A DNA stretch of 64,000 nucleotides from positions 4,092,001 to 4,156,000 of the forward strand of contig NZ_CP102246.1 in the NCBI RefSeq assembly GCF_024599795.1. The letters run 5' to 3'. Made by a program: the position numbers and the translations under genes. A model generated the notes under the pieces. That model saw only the letters and a program-made list of their open reading frames with translations, was not told the DNA's origin and did not search any database. This DNA is from Enterobacter cloacae complex sp. R_G8 (lineage in GTDB: Bacteria; Pseudomonadota; Gammaproteobacteria; Enterobacterales; Enterobacteriaceae). The stretch's first letter is position 1; each line of letters begins with the position of its first letter. Positions 39,689 to 48,506 of this stretch are shown in pieces.

Positions 39689-40383
39689 AAAATTTCGCCG
39701 TGTAAAGGATGGTAACCTGTTAATTTATAAGCTAAACACCAAAAACGCATTGGCACGTCAAACGTTGCGCCAGCACATTAGCCACTCCGCTGATTGCACA
39801 AAAACAGTGCAACAAACGCACCAAAAACGATCAAATGTTAAATAAATGCACCCGTTATGTATAATCTTTGTTAACCAAAGATTATGTAACCGATAAAACA
39901 GGCAAAGATGCCGCCGACTGGTAACGCCGGGCACTGATATTACGGACGACGAGTGACAAGAAACAGGTAAATAATACGCTTTATAAACAGAACAACTATT
40001 TTCCCCGGCTATATTTAAATGCGTATTTTATTGCTCCACGCCGCTTACTTTAGTTAATAAAGTCCCTGCTTTTTCGGCTTATTAAACCGTGTCCCTCACC
40101 CGGTATTTCAGAAAGTAAACGACTCTGCCAAAAATTAACCAAAAAACAACAATTACAGCATTTTAGATAAAAATAAATGAATCTCACTCTCATTTAAGAT
40201 CTTTTATAAAACCTTGTTTTATATAAAATTAATTCTTAAATCGCATTCATAATAGTCAGTTCAGACTATTTAATTAAGATTATTGCCTGGTCCAGAATAT
40301 GATTATTCCTAAAGAACGACGGCGTTTGTTAGACTCCGGTTTAATATCATTAACGTAAGAAAACATCGCGTGTGAGGTATAAT
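39689..40383. other. Long AT-rich intergenic region between divergent units
   Basis: Nearly 700 bases without a gene, between the GntR operon and the first LuxR-type regulator. It is AT-rich on the right half (39.95-40.3 kb), as expected for an H-NS-bound promoter. The perfect palindrome at 39861-39885 is the strongest structure in it. Confidence 0.5.
39861..39885. promoter_or_regulatory. Perfect 25-base palindrome
   Basis: ATAATCTTTG-TTAAC-CAAAGATTAT: 10-base arms with a 5-base loop. It lies about 500 bases before the LuxR-type gene and 290 bases before the GntR gene. No T-run follows, so an operator is more likely than a terminator. Which regulator binds is unknown. Confidence 0.5.
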
Positions 40384-41046
40384 ATGTACTGTGCAACTAA
40401 CAATCCTGGCTATTTATCTCATACGGGTGGACAACCCGTTTGTCATACCCCTGACATGCGTTGTTATGGTTGCGAAAAGCAATGCCGCTTTAATACGTCT
40501 GAAGATGGCCAAAACCGTGATTGCCACGCTCTTGAATATTATATCTGGCCTGACAATAACACCTTTTTGGTTGAAGGCATTCGTCATCACTTTGGTGAGG
40601 TAAATGATAAATATATTTCGCAGCCGGTTGTCATCATCGACTTCAGTCATAAAAACATCAATTATTTTTTATCTGAAAACTGGTTAGATCAGTTCAAAAA
40701 CATGAGACTGATTCTAGTCACTGATAAAAAGATGACGGCAATTGCACACTACTGGTTCTACAACGACACGTTAGAAACCACTATCAGTTCAATTATCTTT
40801 TATGACGATAGCGCAGAAGAAGTCTCGACGAAACTGAAAAAAACGTTCCTGGCAAAAACGATTAAACCGACAGGTAACAGACCCAAATTGAGTCAGAATG
40901 AATACAGCCTGTTTTCATTCCTCTTTAACGGCTGGTCGCCAAAGAAAATCGCCTACCGGAACGGTACCAGTGTTAAAAACACTTACGCCATGAAGAACCG
41001 AATTGAACGCAAGCTGGGCGTGTCCATCACACGGCTTGCAAGTTAG
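40384..41046 (+). CDS. LuxR-type regulator with N-terminal Cys cluster, copy 1
   Basis: 220 residues from ATG 40384 behind GAGG; a GTG at 40372 would add four residues. The C-terminal LuxR-type helix-turn-helix is LSQNEYSLFSFLFNGWSPKKI followed by SVKNTYAMKNRIERKLG. The N-terminal part carries CYGCEKQC and a further Cys near the YYIWP motif. The middle resembles a receiver-like domain (VVIIDFSHKNINYFL, LILVTDKKM) but lacks the usual phosphorylation-site pattern. It is a tandem paralogue of the next gene and lies upstream of a type I secretion system, which it may regulate. I do not know a named homologue. Confidence 0.7.
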   Translation: MYCATNNPGYLSHTGGQPVCHTPDMRCYGCEKQCRFNTSEDGQNRDCHALEYYIWPDNNTFLVEGIRHHFGEVNDKYISQPVVIIDFSHKNINYFLSENWLDQFKNMRLILVTDKKMTAIAHYWFYNDTLETTISSIIFYDDSAEEVSTKLKKTFLAKTIKPTGNRPKLSQNEYSLFSFLFNGWSPKKIAYRNGTSVKNTYAMKNRIERKLGVSITRLAS

Positions 41047-41201
41047 TGTAAAACGGACAATACGCTCTGTCGAAAATTCCTGGACGAACAGAGCGTACTC
41101 TGACTGTCACTCGTGTTTTTCCGTAATGCATAATTAATCTGATTGTTGATATATTACATAATATTTTACATATATTATATGGACGCGTAGCGTTTGATCA
41201 C

Positions 41202-41837
41202 ATGAACATTATTACTATTAAACAAAATGAGAATGACAACTACACTATGCGTTGTTACGGATGTGTGCATAAATGCGCTTATGCTCCCATTCGCAGCACA
41301 AAGTGCGATGAATGTTCAGGAACCGAGTTTTATATTTGGCCAGAAAATAACTCATTTCTGATAGAAGGCATTTTACAATACTTTGCGGGTATAAATTCAA
41401 AAATAATTTCACAACCCATTGTGGTGATAGACTTTAATTACAAAAATGTAAATTACTTCTTATCAAACAATTGGTTATCTCAGTTCAGAAACTCACGTCT
41501 GATTCTGATCACCGATAAAAAAATGGCGGCCATTGCCCACTACTGGTTTTACAATGACACGGCAGACACGATTATCAGCACGGTCATCTTTCATGATGAC
41601 CTGGCTGAGGATATCAAAATGAAGATCAGCCAGTCTTTTATGGGTAAAATAATACGGCCTTCAGAAAAAAGAGCCAAACTTAGCGCAAATGAATATGCAC
41701 TGTTTTCTGAACTGTATAAAGGTCAACTGCCTAAAAAGATTGCCATGAAAAATGCCACGAATGTCAAAAACATTTACGCCATGAAAATAAGGATTGAAAC
41801 AAAGCTGGGCGTTCCTATTTCAAGGCTGGCGAGCTAA
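41202..41837 (+). CDS. LuxR-type regulator with N-terminal Cys cluster, copy 2
   Basis: 211 residues, clearly paralogous to the preceding product over its whole length. Shared features: CYGC-x3-C (residues about 18-25), FYIWPENNSFL, VVIDFNYKNVNYFL, DKKMAAIAHYWFYNDT, and the helix-turn-helix LSANEYALFSELYKG with NVKNIYAMKIRIETKLG. It has an extra KCDEC pair after the first cluster, giving five cysteines near the N-terminus. The 155-base gap between the two genes is AT-rich and may carry its own promoter. Probable regulator of the following secretion genes; the cysteines suggest metal, Fe-S or redox sensing. Confidence 0.7.
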   Translation: MNIITIKQNENDNYTMRCYGCVHKCAYAPIRSTKCDECSGTEFYIWPENNSFLIEGILQYFAGINSKIISQPIVVIDFNYKNVNYFLSNNWLSQFRNSRLILITDKKMAAIAHYWFYNDTADTIISTVIFHDDLAEDIKMKISQSFMGKIIRPSEKRAKLSANEYALFSELYKGQLPKKIAMKNATNVKNIYAMKIRIETKLGVPISRLAS

Positions 41838-42096
41838 CACGTCCATGTTAAAAAAAGACGTTAAAACATCAGCATAGCAAATATGACGTAGAATATTCTT
41901 AAAGGAACAGTTACTTTTCCTTATTGTGTGTAAGAGGGATAAAACCCTACACTACGATATTACCAGTGCTTGTATTTTTACATAATCCACCCGCGTCACC
42001 CGTTGTATTTACGGATGCCCCCGGTCGTTTTTAAATAACATATTCTTTACTTTTTAATTCTAAGTGAGGAACGCAACTACAGGTCTGAATTCGAAA

Positions 42097-44346
42097 ATGA
42101 ACACGCATCTCTCCACGGTAAAAATTAATTCAGAGCATACTCTTGATGATATTGAAGCCCCTGAAAAAGATTCTCTTCTGTGGGGCGTTGAATGGCTTTG
42201 TGGGCATCATTCTAAGTATGCCAGCAAAGAGGTGCTGTATGCAGGCCTGCCAAAAAGCGACAAGCTGGAGCCTGAAATGGCATTACGTATGCTTGAGCAA
42301 ATGGGCATATCCGCCGGTTGGGTTAAGCGCGATCTGAATTCGCTTTCCTCCTGGCTGTTCCCTTTGCTTATTGCACGCAAAGACGGGACATACTGCATTC
42401 TTACCGCGCGCAAGGGAAAGCGCGGGCAACATACATATCAGATTGTGGTACCTGAAAACAACGGAACGCTTCTCGTTGCAGAGGCGGATTTACACGAGGT
42501 TTATGGCGGTTATGCCCTTGTGACAACGCCAAAACCCACGCTGGACGCGCGTGCTGAAGACCAGCTGTTACCGAAAGCCCAGGATGAAGGCCACTGGCTC
42601 TATTCGACGCTGTGGCGCTACCGACATTACTTCTACAGCGCGGCACTGGCGGCGCTGCTGGCGAACATTCTTACGCTGGCCGGTACCTTCTTCACCATGA
42701 ACGTCTATGACCGCGTGATCCCCACCCAGGCGTACGTCACCCTGTGGTCGCTGGCGATTGGCGTGGTGATTGCCATTATTTTTGAATTTGCCAGCCGACA
42801 AATCCGTGCCTATTTGATCGACATCGCCGGTAAAAAAGCAGATCTGATCCTCGGGGCGAAGCTGTTTCGCCAGGTGATGTCGATGCGCATGGAATACAAG
42901 CCGCAATCCTCCGGAACCTTTGCGAACCAGTTACGCGATTTTGAGGCCGTCCGCGACTTTATCACCTCTGCGACCCTCGCCACGCTGTCCGATTTGCCGT
43001 TCTGTCTGCTGTTCATGTTCATCATTTACATGATTGGCGGCCCACTGGCCGTTGTACCGCTGGTCGCCATGCCACTGATTTTGATTGTTAGCGTCATTAT
43101 CCAGTGGCCGCTGGGTCGCTACATGGAAGAAAACGTCCGGGAAATTTCGCTTAAGCAGGGTCTGCTGATCGAGAGCATCGAAGGGCTTGAGGCCTTAAAA
43201 GCCGCTCAGGGCGAAGGAGTGATGCAAAAGCGCTGGAATGATTTCAGCGCACTGGCTGCGGCGTCCTCGATGAAAACCCGCTATCTCTCCATGCTGACCA
43301 CCAACTTTGTCTCTTTTGTGCAGCAAATTACCACCGTCTGCATCGTGGTGCTCGGCGTCTATTTAATCCACGCCGGAGAGCTGACCATGGGGGCCATGAT
43401 TGGGGTGGTGATCCTCTCCAGCCGTTCGCTCGCGCCCCTGGCTTCTGTGGTCGGGCTGGCGTTGCGTTATCAGCACGCCAAAACCGCGCTGAAATCCCTT
43501 AACCAGCTAATGGAAACGCCGACCGAGCGCGATGCGCTCATCAATTATCTGCCGACGCCCAATTTCACCGGCAGCCTGCGTCTGAAAAAGGTGGGATTCA
43601 CCTATCCGGTACCGGGAATGATGGTCGCGCCACGCATTCTGGACAACATCAATATCAACATCGAGGCCGGGGAGCAGGTGGCCGTGCTGGGCAAAATTGG
43701 CAGCGGGAAGTCGACCCTGCTGCGGGTGATGGCGCGCCTGTACCAGCAGAGCAGCGGACAGCTTTTTATTGATGGTGTGGATGCGACACAGGTGGATCCC
43801 GCCGACTGGCGCGCCGCGGTGGGCTACGTCGGGCAGGACTGCCGCCTGTTTTACGGCACCTTGCGCCATAACATCGTCATTGGCAATCCGGGCGTGAGCA
43901 CGGAAGAGTTTCTGCGAGTCGTTCGCCTGACCGGGCTTGATCACGTGGCGGCCAGACATCCACTGGGTTTTGACATGCCTATCGGCGAAATGGGCAATTG
44001 CCTTTCCGGTGGACAAAAACAGCTCGTCGCCCTCGCCCGCTGCCTGTTGCTGCGACCAAAGATTTTGCTGATGGATGAACCCACCAGCTCAATGGACGCG
44101 ATGACGGAAACCCTGTTCCTTCGTCGGCTCAAAGAAGCGACGCAAGGACAAACGCTGGTCATTGTGACCCACCGCATGTCCGTACTGAGCCTGGTAGAGC
44201 GTCTGATCGTCATGGAAGACGGACATGTAGTGAAAGACGGTCCCAAAGATCAGGTGATGGCCAGCCTGAATGAGAATGTCATGAAGAAAAAGCAAGCAAT
44301 GCATTCAGTCGAAGAGAAGCAACAGAAACAAGGTGTGAATGAATGA
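42097..44346 (+). CDS. Type I secretion ABC transporter (LapB-like)
   Basis: 749 residues from ATG 42097; a GTG at 42064 would add eleven. The N-terminal 130 residues form a C39-peptidase-like domain. It has LCGHH near residue 35, but the normal C39 surroundings (Gln before Cys, later His in GHF) are not evident, so it is probably a substrate-docking C39-like domain. Six membrane helices follow (about 160-440), then the ATPase: Walker A GKIGSGKS, signature LSGGQKQ, Walker B ILLMDEPTSSMD. This layout is typical of exporters for large RTX adhesins. The next gene overlaps its stop. Confidence 0.88.
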   Translation: MNTHLSTVKINSEHTLDDIEAPEKDSLLWGVEWLCGHHSKYASKEVLYAGLPKSDKLEPEMALRMLEQMGISAGWVKRDLNSLSSWLFPLLIARKDGTYCILTARKGKRGQHTYQIVVPENNGTLLVAEADLHEVYGGYALVTTPKPTLDARAEDQLLPKAQDEGHWLYSTLWRYRHYFYSAALAALLANILTLAGTFFTMNVYDRVIPTQAYVTLWSLAIGVVIAIIFEFASRQIRAYLIDIAGKKADLILGAKLFRQVMSMRMEYKPQSSGTFANQLRDFEAVRDFITSATLATLSDLPFCLLFMFIIYMIGGPLAVVPLVAMPLILIVSVIIQWPLGRYMEENVREISLKQGLLIESIEGLEALKAAQGEGVMQKRWNDFSALAAASSMKTRYLSMLTTNFVSFVQQITTVCIVVLGVYLIHAGELTMGAMIGVVILSSRSLAPLASVVGLALRYQHAKTALKSLNQLMETPTERDALINYLPTPNFTGSLRLKKVGFTYPVPGMMVAPRILDNININIEAGEQVAVLGKIGSGKSTLLRVMARLYQQSSGQLFIDGVDATQVDPADWRAAVGYVGQDCRLFYGTLRHNIVIGNPGVSTEEFLRVVRLTGLDHVAARHPLGFDMPIGEMGNCLSGGQKQLVALARCLLLRPKILLMDEPTSSMDAMTETLFLRRLKEATQGQTLVIVTHRMSVLSLVERLIVMEDGHVVKDGPKDQVMASLNENVMKKKQAMHSVEEKQQKQGVNE

Positions 44347-45695
44347 TGAACGAGGACGAAGTGAATCATAACGCCTCAAAGGGAGAGGCCGAAACGGATG
44401 CAGGCGTACCCTCAACGGCACTGGATAACGTCAACGCTACGCAGAGAACAGGCACCGGGCTGGCATTACACCCCACACAGCCAACGGGGAAAGTGAAAGC
44501 CGACGATCTGAAATTCATGCACGACCTGCAGGGCGCGCTGATCGCACAGAAGACCCCTTTCAGCATGATCATGCTCTACACCATCACCCTGGTTGTGGTG
44601 GTGGCGCTGGTCTGGGCGCATTTCGCCCGGGTTGAGGAAATTACCCGTGGCGACGGGAAAGTGATCCCCGCCAGCCGCGAGCAGCTCATTCAGAGCCTGG
44701 AAGGCGGCATTCTCGAAGAGCTGAACGTGCAGGAAGGCGACATTGTCGAGAAAGGCCAGATTCTGCTGAAGATTGACCCGACTCGCGCCGGGGCCAGCTA
44801 TGGCGAATCGTTGTCCAAAGTGCAGGGGCTGAAAGGCAGCATTGCCCGTCTCAGGGCGGAAGCCTACGACACGCCCCTGACCTTCCCGCCGGATATCGCC
44901 GGGATTGAGTCAATCGTGCGTGATGAGACCCAGGCCTATAACGCCCGCCTGAAAACCCTGAATGAAAGCGTAGAGGCCTTAAAACGGAGCCTGACGCTGG
45001 CGCAAAACGAGGTCAGTCTGTCGGAGCCGCTGGCGCGCAGAGGGTTAATGTCGGATGTCGAAATCCTGCGCCTCAAGCGCCAGGCGAACGAATTCAGCCT
45101 GCAGATCACCGAGCGTACCAACCGCTTCCGCTCTGATGCCAACAGCGAACTGAACCGTCTGGAATCTGAGCTGGCGCAGGCGGAAGAAATTCTGCGCGGA
45201 CGCCAGGACGTGATGAACCGTACCACGGTGGTGGCGCCCGTGCGCGGCACCGTCAACAACATCCGGGTGACAACCCGTGGCGGCGTCATTCAGCAGGGGG
45301 CGGAGATCATGACCCTCATTCCGCTTGAAGATAACCTGCTGGTTGAAGCCAAAATCAAACCCTCTGATGTGGCCTTTATCCATCCGGGCCTGCCCGCCAC
45401 GGTAAAAATTACCGCCTACGACTATGCCATTTATGGCGGATTAAACGGTGTCGTTGAACACCTCAGTTCAGACACGCTGATCGATGAAGAGAAAGCCCGT
45501 CAGGGGCGTGGAGATTCTACCTATTACCGGGTGTTCGTCCGCACCGACCGTGCCGCGTTACAGGTAAAAGACAAGTCATTCCCGATCATGCCGGGAATGG
45601 TGGCAAACGTAGAAATCAGAACGGGGGAGAAGACCATTTTGTCTTACATCCTCAAACCGATACTGAAAGCGCGCGAAGCCTTCAGGGAGAGATAA
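44343..45695 (+). CDS. Type I secretion membrane fusion protein (HlyD/LapC-like)
   Basis: 450 residues: a disordered N-terminal tail of about 70 residues, one membrane helix (about 80-100), then the HlyD core. The lipoyl-like half-motifs flank two long helices: GKVIPASREQLIQSLEGGILEEL near 115-135 (by position) and TTVVAPVRGTVNNIRV near 300. The C-terminus has IMPGMVANVEIRTGEKTILSYILKP. It bridges the ABC exporter and the outer membrane factor. ATG overlaps the exporter stop. Confidence 0.92.
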   Translation: MMNEDEVNHNASKGEAETDAGVPSTALDNVNATQRTGTGLALHPTQPTGKVKADDLKFMHDLQGALIAQKTPFSMIMLYTITLVVVVALVWAHFARVEEITRGDGKVIPASREQLIQSLEGGILEELNVQEGDIVEKGQILLKIDPTRAGASYGESLSKVQGLKGSIARLRAEAYDTPLTFPPDIAGIESIVRDETQAYNARLKTLNESVEALKRSLTLAQNEVSLSEPLARRGLMSDVEILRLKRQANEFSLQITERTNRFRSDANSELNRLESELAQAEEILRGRQDVMNRTTVVAPVRGTVNNIRVTTRGGVIQQGAEIMTLIPLEDNLLVEAKIKPSDVAFIHPGLPATVKITAYDYAIYGGLNGVVEHLSSDTLIDEEKARQGRGDSTYYRVFVRTDRAALQVKDKSFPIMPGMVANVEIRTGEKTILSYILKPILKAREAFRER

Positions 45696-45699
45696 TTAT

Positions 45700-47421
45700 A
45701 TGGTTAAGGCACGTAAAGAGCGTCGTTGGGCAAGGGTAGCAACCGCAGTTGCACTCTGCTTGCCCTGCTCTTCTTTTGTCATTCCGCTGCACGCGGCTGA
45801 CATTGCTCAGGCTAAAAGCAGCCTGGCGTCATTGCCGCCGATGCGCACACAGTCACAGCTCAACCGCGACGTGCAGCCTGTGCAGCCGACGGTGTCGCAC
45901 AGTGCGGCATCGCCGCGTTCGCTGCCCGCCATGCGTACCCAGTCGCAATACGTCAGTACGCAAAAGGCGATGCCAACGCAATCCACTGCGCGCCCTGAAC
46001 GTTACGCCTCTGCACCGACAGCCAGGGAGTTTGCCCCCGCCCCGTCAAAACCGGCGGAAAGCCGGGCTGCGCTGAAGAAAAACGCAGACTTCTTCCCGCC
46101 CGTCACCGAGTATTACAAACCGGACCCGGCGTACGCCGGGGTGCGTCGTGAGGGCGGTGCGCGTCAAGCCATTAGCGGCATGTCGCAGGGCTACCGTGCC
46201 GGCGGTCAGGATTCGCTAGTCTTCCTGCGAAGCATGGTGGCCAGAGCGCTGGCGTATAGCCCTGAATTGCGGGCCGCCTCAGCAGAGGTGATGGCGTCTG
46301 ACTACATGGTCGATCAGGTAAAAGGCCAGCGCATGCCCCAGGTACGTCTGGGCGTAACCTCGCCGCTGTCGACCGTGGGTGGCGATCGCCAGTCATCATC
46401 CAACAATAGCCATATCAGCGACTCAAGCGGTACGGTCTCCGTTAATACGCCAATTATTGACTGGGGAAGGATCAGTAATCAGGTGGACAACTCTCTGGAA
46501 ACGGCAAAAGCAGCCCGTTATTCAAAAGAGTATTCCCGCGAACAGCTGGCCTACAACACCGTGTCCGAACTGATGAACATGGGGCGCTACCAGCACAGTA
46601 AGGTTGTGGCGAAACAGTACGTTGGCCGCATGAAAGAGCTGGTCAGCATGCTGTCGCAAATTACCCAGGCGGACCGCGGCAGAGAGAGTGAACTGGTGCA
46701 GGCCAAAGCAAAACTGATGTCGGCCCAGGCAAGTCTCGACAATATTGAGCATCAGCTGAGCGCCAGCAAAATCAAACTGGTGCGTCTGCTGGGGACCGAG
46801 CCTGAATTACCGGAAGACATAAGCTGGCACGACACGGTCATCCCGGCGTCGGTGGCCCTTTCTGGGCTGGATAAGAACCCGATGATGCTGAACCTGCAGT
46901 CCAAAGTCCGGGCGGCAGAGTATGAGGCAGAAAGCATTAAATCGTCGGCCCTGCCGCAGGTGAACTGGGTCATCTCCAAAAGCACCGCCAAAGACAGCAA
47001 CGGCAACGAAGCGGGTTGGTATACGGGCTTAAACGTCGAGTGGGAGGCGTTTAGCGGCGGCTCTCAGCGTGCCGCTGAGATGTCGGCACGGGCGAAAGCC
47101 AATATGGCGCAGCAGCAATATGAAGTGAGTTACAAAGATCTGGAGTATCAGATTAACTATCAGATTCAGGTACGTGACTCCTCTTTCCTGCGCGCCGATG
47201 ATTACGATCGCCTGACAAGTGAAACGGATCGGGTGCGTCGTATGTTCTACGAACAGTGGTATCACCTTGGCAAACGCACCTTGCTCGACGTGCTGACGGC
47301 AGAAAACGATCATTTTAATAATCAGCTTTCTGCCATTAACAACCGCTACGACGGCTATATTTCCAACATTAACGTCATTGCCAGCGCCTCCATGCTGCTG
47401 TCATGGATGAAAATGAGCTAA
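45700..47421 (+). CDS. Type I secretion outer membrane factor (TolC-like)
   Basis: 573 residues, about 120 longer than TolC. A signal peptide (cleavage after HAAD-type region near residue 33) is followed by a Pro/Ser/Gln-rich stretch to about 160, in which SLPPMRTQSQ and SLPAMRTQSQ form a repeat. The TolC-type helical barrel follows from about 180, with AYSPELRAASAEV and later YEQWYHLGKRTLLDVLTAEND, the usual OEP C-terminal motif. It starts 4 bases after the HlyD gene, and a strong terminator ends the operon. Confidence 0.9.
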   Translation: MVKARKERRWARVATAVALCLPCSSFVIPLHAADIAQAKSSLASLPPMRTQSQLNRDVQPVQPTVSHSAASPRSLPAMRTQSQYVSTQKAMPTQSTARPERYASAPTAREFAPAPSKPAESRAALKKNADFFPPVTEYYKPDPAYAGVRREGGARQAISGMSQGYRAGGQDSLVFLRSMVARALAYSPELRAASAEVMASDYMVDQVKGQRMPQVRLGVTSPLSTVGGDRQSSSNNSHISDSSGTVSVNTPIIDWGRISNQVDNSLETAKAARYSKEYSREQLAYNTVSELMNMGRYQHSKVVAKQYVGRMKELVSMLSQITQADRGRESELVQAKAKLMSAQASLDNIEHQLSASKIKLVRLLGTEPELPEDISWHDTVIPASVALSGLDKNPMMLNLQSKVRAAEYEAESIKSSALPQVNWVISKSTAKDSNGNEAGWYTGLNVEWEAFSGGSQRAAEMSARAKANMAQQQYEVSYKDLEYQINYQIQVRDSSFLRADDYDRLTSETDRVRRMFYEQWYHLGKRTLLDVLTAENDHFNNQLSAINNRYDGYISNINVIASASMLLSWMKMS

Positions 47422-47439
47422 GCGAAACAGACGTCATAA

Positions 47440-47477
47440 AAAGCCAGACCGTCAGTGATGAGGGTCTGGCTTTTTTA
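47440..47477. terminator. Bidirectional terminator between the secretion and polyene operons
   Basis: AAAGCCAGACC (47440-47450) and GGTCTGGCTTT (47463-47473) form an 11-base perfect stem, with a T-run after it on the plus strand and A-rich sequence before it. It separates the convergent units. Confidence 0.92.
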
Positions 47478-47494
47478 TGTCTTTCAGAAGGCGA

Positions 47495-48496
47495 CTACCA
47501 GGGGGTGTCCTCTCTGCTGATCTCCGCCCAGCGCAGATACATGTCGCTCGACATCATAAAATCGGTATGCCATTTCCACCAGGTGTGCAGCGTGTAGTAC
47601 ACCAGGCACGGCAGATAGCAAAGCAGGAAATAGACCTCAAACCAGACCTGCCATCCCGAAAGCGTAAGCAGCACGCCGATAACAGCCGACCAGACACATT
47701 CCACGCCCACCAGCATCACCAGCCGCAGCCATAATGGTTTCTCAGACAGCGTCCTCCACGGGATTGACGGAGAGAAATAAAGATCAATCTCGTTAAGGAA
47801 CAGATGGCCCAGAAACACATAGCGTCGGGTAAAGCGCAAGAACAGCAGATTGATTGCCAGCACCACCACGCAGAGCACCACCATGGTAATAATGGCGGTT
47901 AAGGTGAAGTAGCGCCCATAGAGATCAAACTGCGCACTGTTGCGTAAGGGGCTGATGGTCAGGAGATTCATCACCACACTCATCACGACAGCAACGGCCA
48001 CATACTGTGAAAGCTGCGTGTATTTTGCCTTGTCTCTGGCTGAGGCAACGACCTGCTGAATATAGACATGGCGCAGTGCGGCAAAGATCCCCCAGATAAT
48101 CAGCGGCGCCACGAAAACCATGAACAGCAGCGTGATGCCTGGTGTGGTCAGCGCAAGGAAGAACCCCGTGATGCCCGCGAAAATCAGGATCGAGACGGCC
48201 AGCACGATAAACGGTTCGAAGATGATCGAATTCATTTTCGGGCTCTCTTTGCCGACAAATACCGACAAATCAACATTCTTGACGACGCATTTATAGGCCC
48301 AGAAGGCCTTAAGGTCGGCAATGAAGCTATACCCGATCAGCGCGAAAATACCGCTCGCGACCCAGGCATCCTGCCGGGAAAAAGAGAAACCGGCATTTTT
48401 CCAGTAAAAGCCCAGCAGGATAAACGTCACGATATAGATAAAAAGCACGTTCCTTTTATCCTGATAACGGATGAAGGTTAAATAATCTGGAATCAT
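47495..48496 (-). CDS. Polytopic membrane protein, last gene of polyene-like cluster
   Basis: 333 residues with about eight hydrophobic segments (near 18-32, 48-65, 95-135 as two, 160-180, 200-230, 265-285, 290-315). It has no signature I recognise and is not an MMPL exporter or glycosyltransferase by eye. It lies 10 bases from the transacylase gene and must be cotranscribed. The C-terminal tail (YLRWAEISREDTPW) is probably cytoplasmic. A role in transport or in final modification of the lipid product is possible. Confidence 0.7.
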   Translation of the reverse strand: MIPDYLTFIRYQDKRNVLFIYIVTFILLGFYWKNAGFSFSRQDAWVASGIFALIGYSFIADLKAFWAYKCVVKNVDLSVFVGKESPKMNSIIFEPFIVLAVSILIFAGITGFFLALTTPGITLLFMVFVAPLIIWGIFAALRHVYIQQVVASARDKAKYTQLSQYVAVAVVMSVVMNLLTISPLRNSAQFDLYGRYFTLTAIITMVVLCVVVLAINLLFLRFTRRYVFLGHLFLNEIDLYFSPSIPWRTLSEKPLWLRLVMLVGVECVWSAVIGVLLTLSGWQVWFEVYFLLCYLPCLVYYTLHTWWKWHTDFMMSSDMYLRWAEISREDTPW

Positions 48497-48506
48497 AGCT
48501 CGGTCA

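Noticed and set aside
42097..44346. Bacteriocin/colicin V-type processing exporter
   Set aside because: The C39 domain lacks the normal catalytic surroundings and no double-glycine leader peptide gene was seen nearby.
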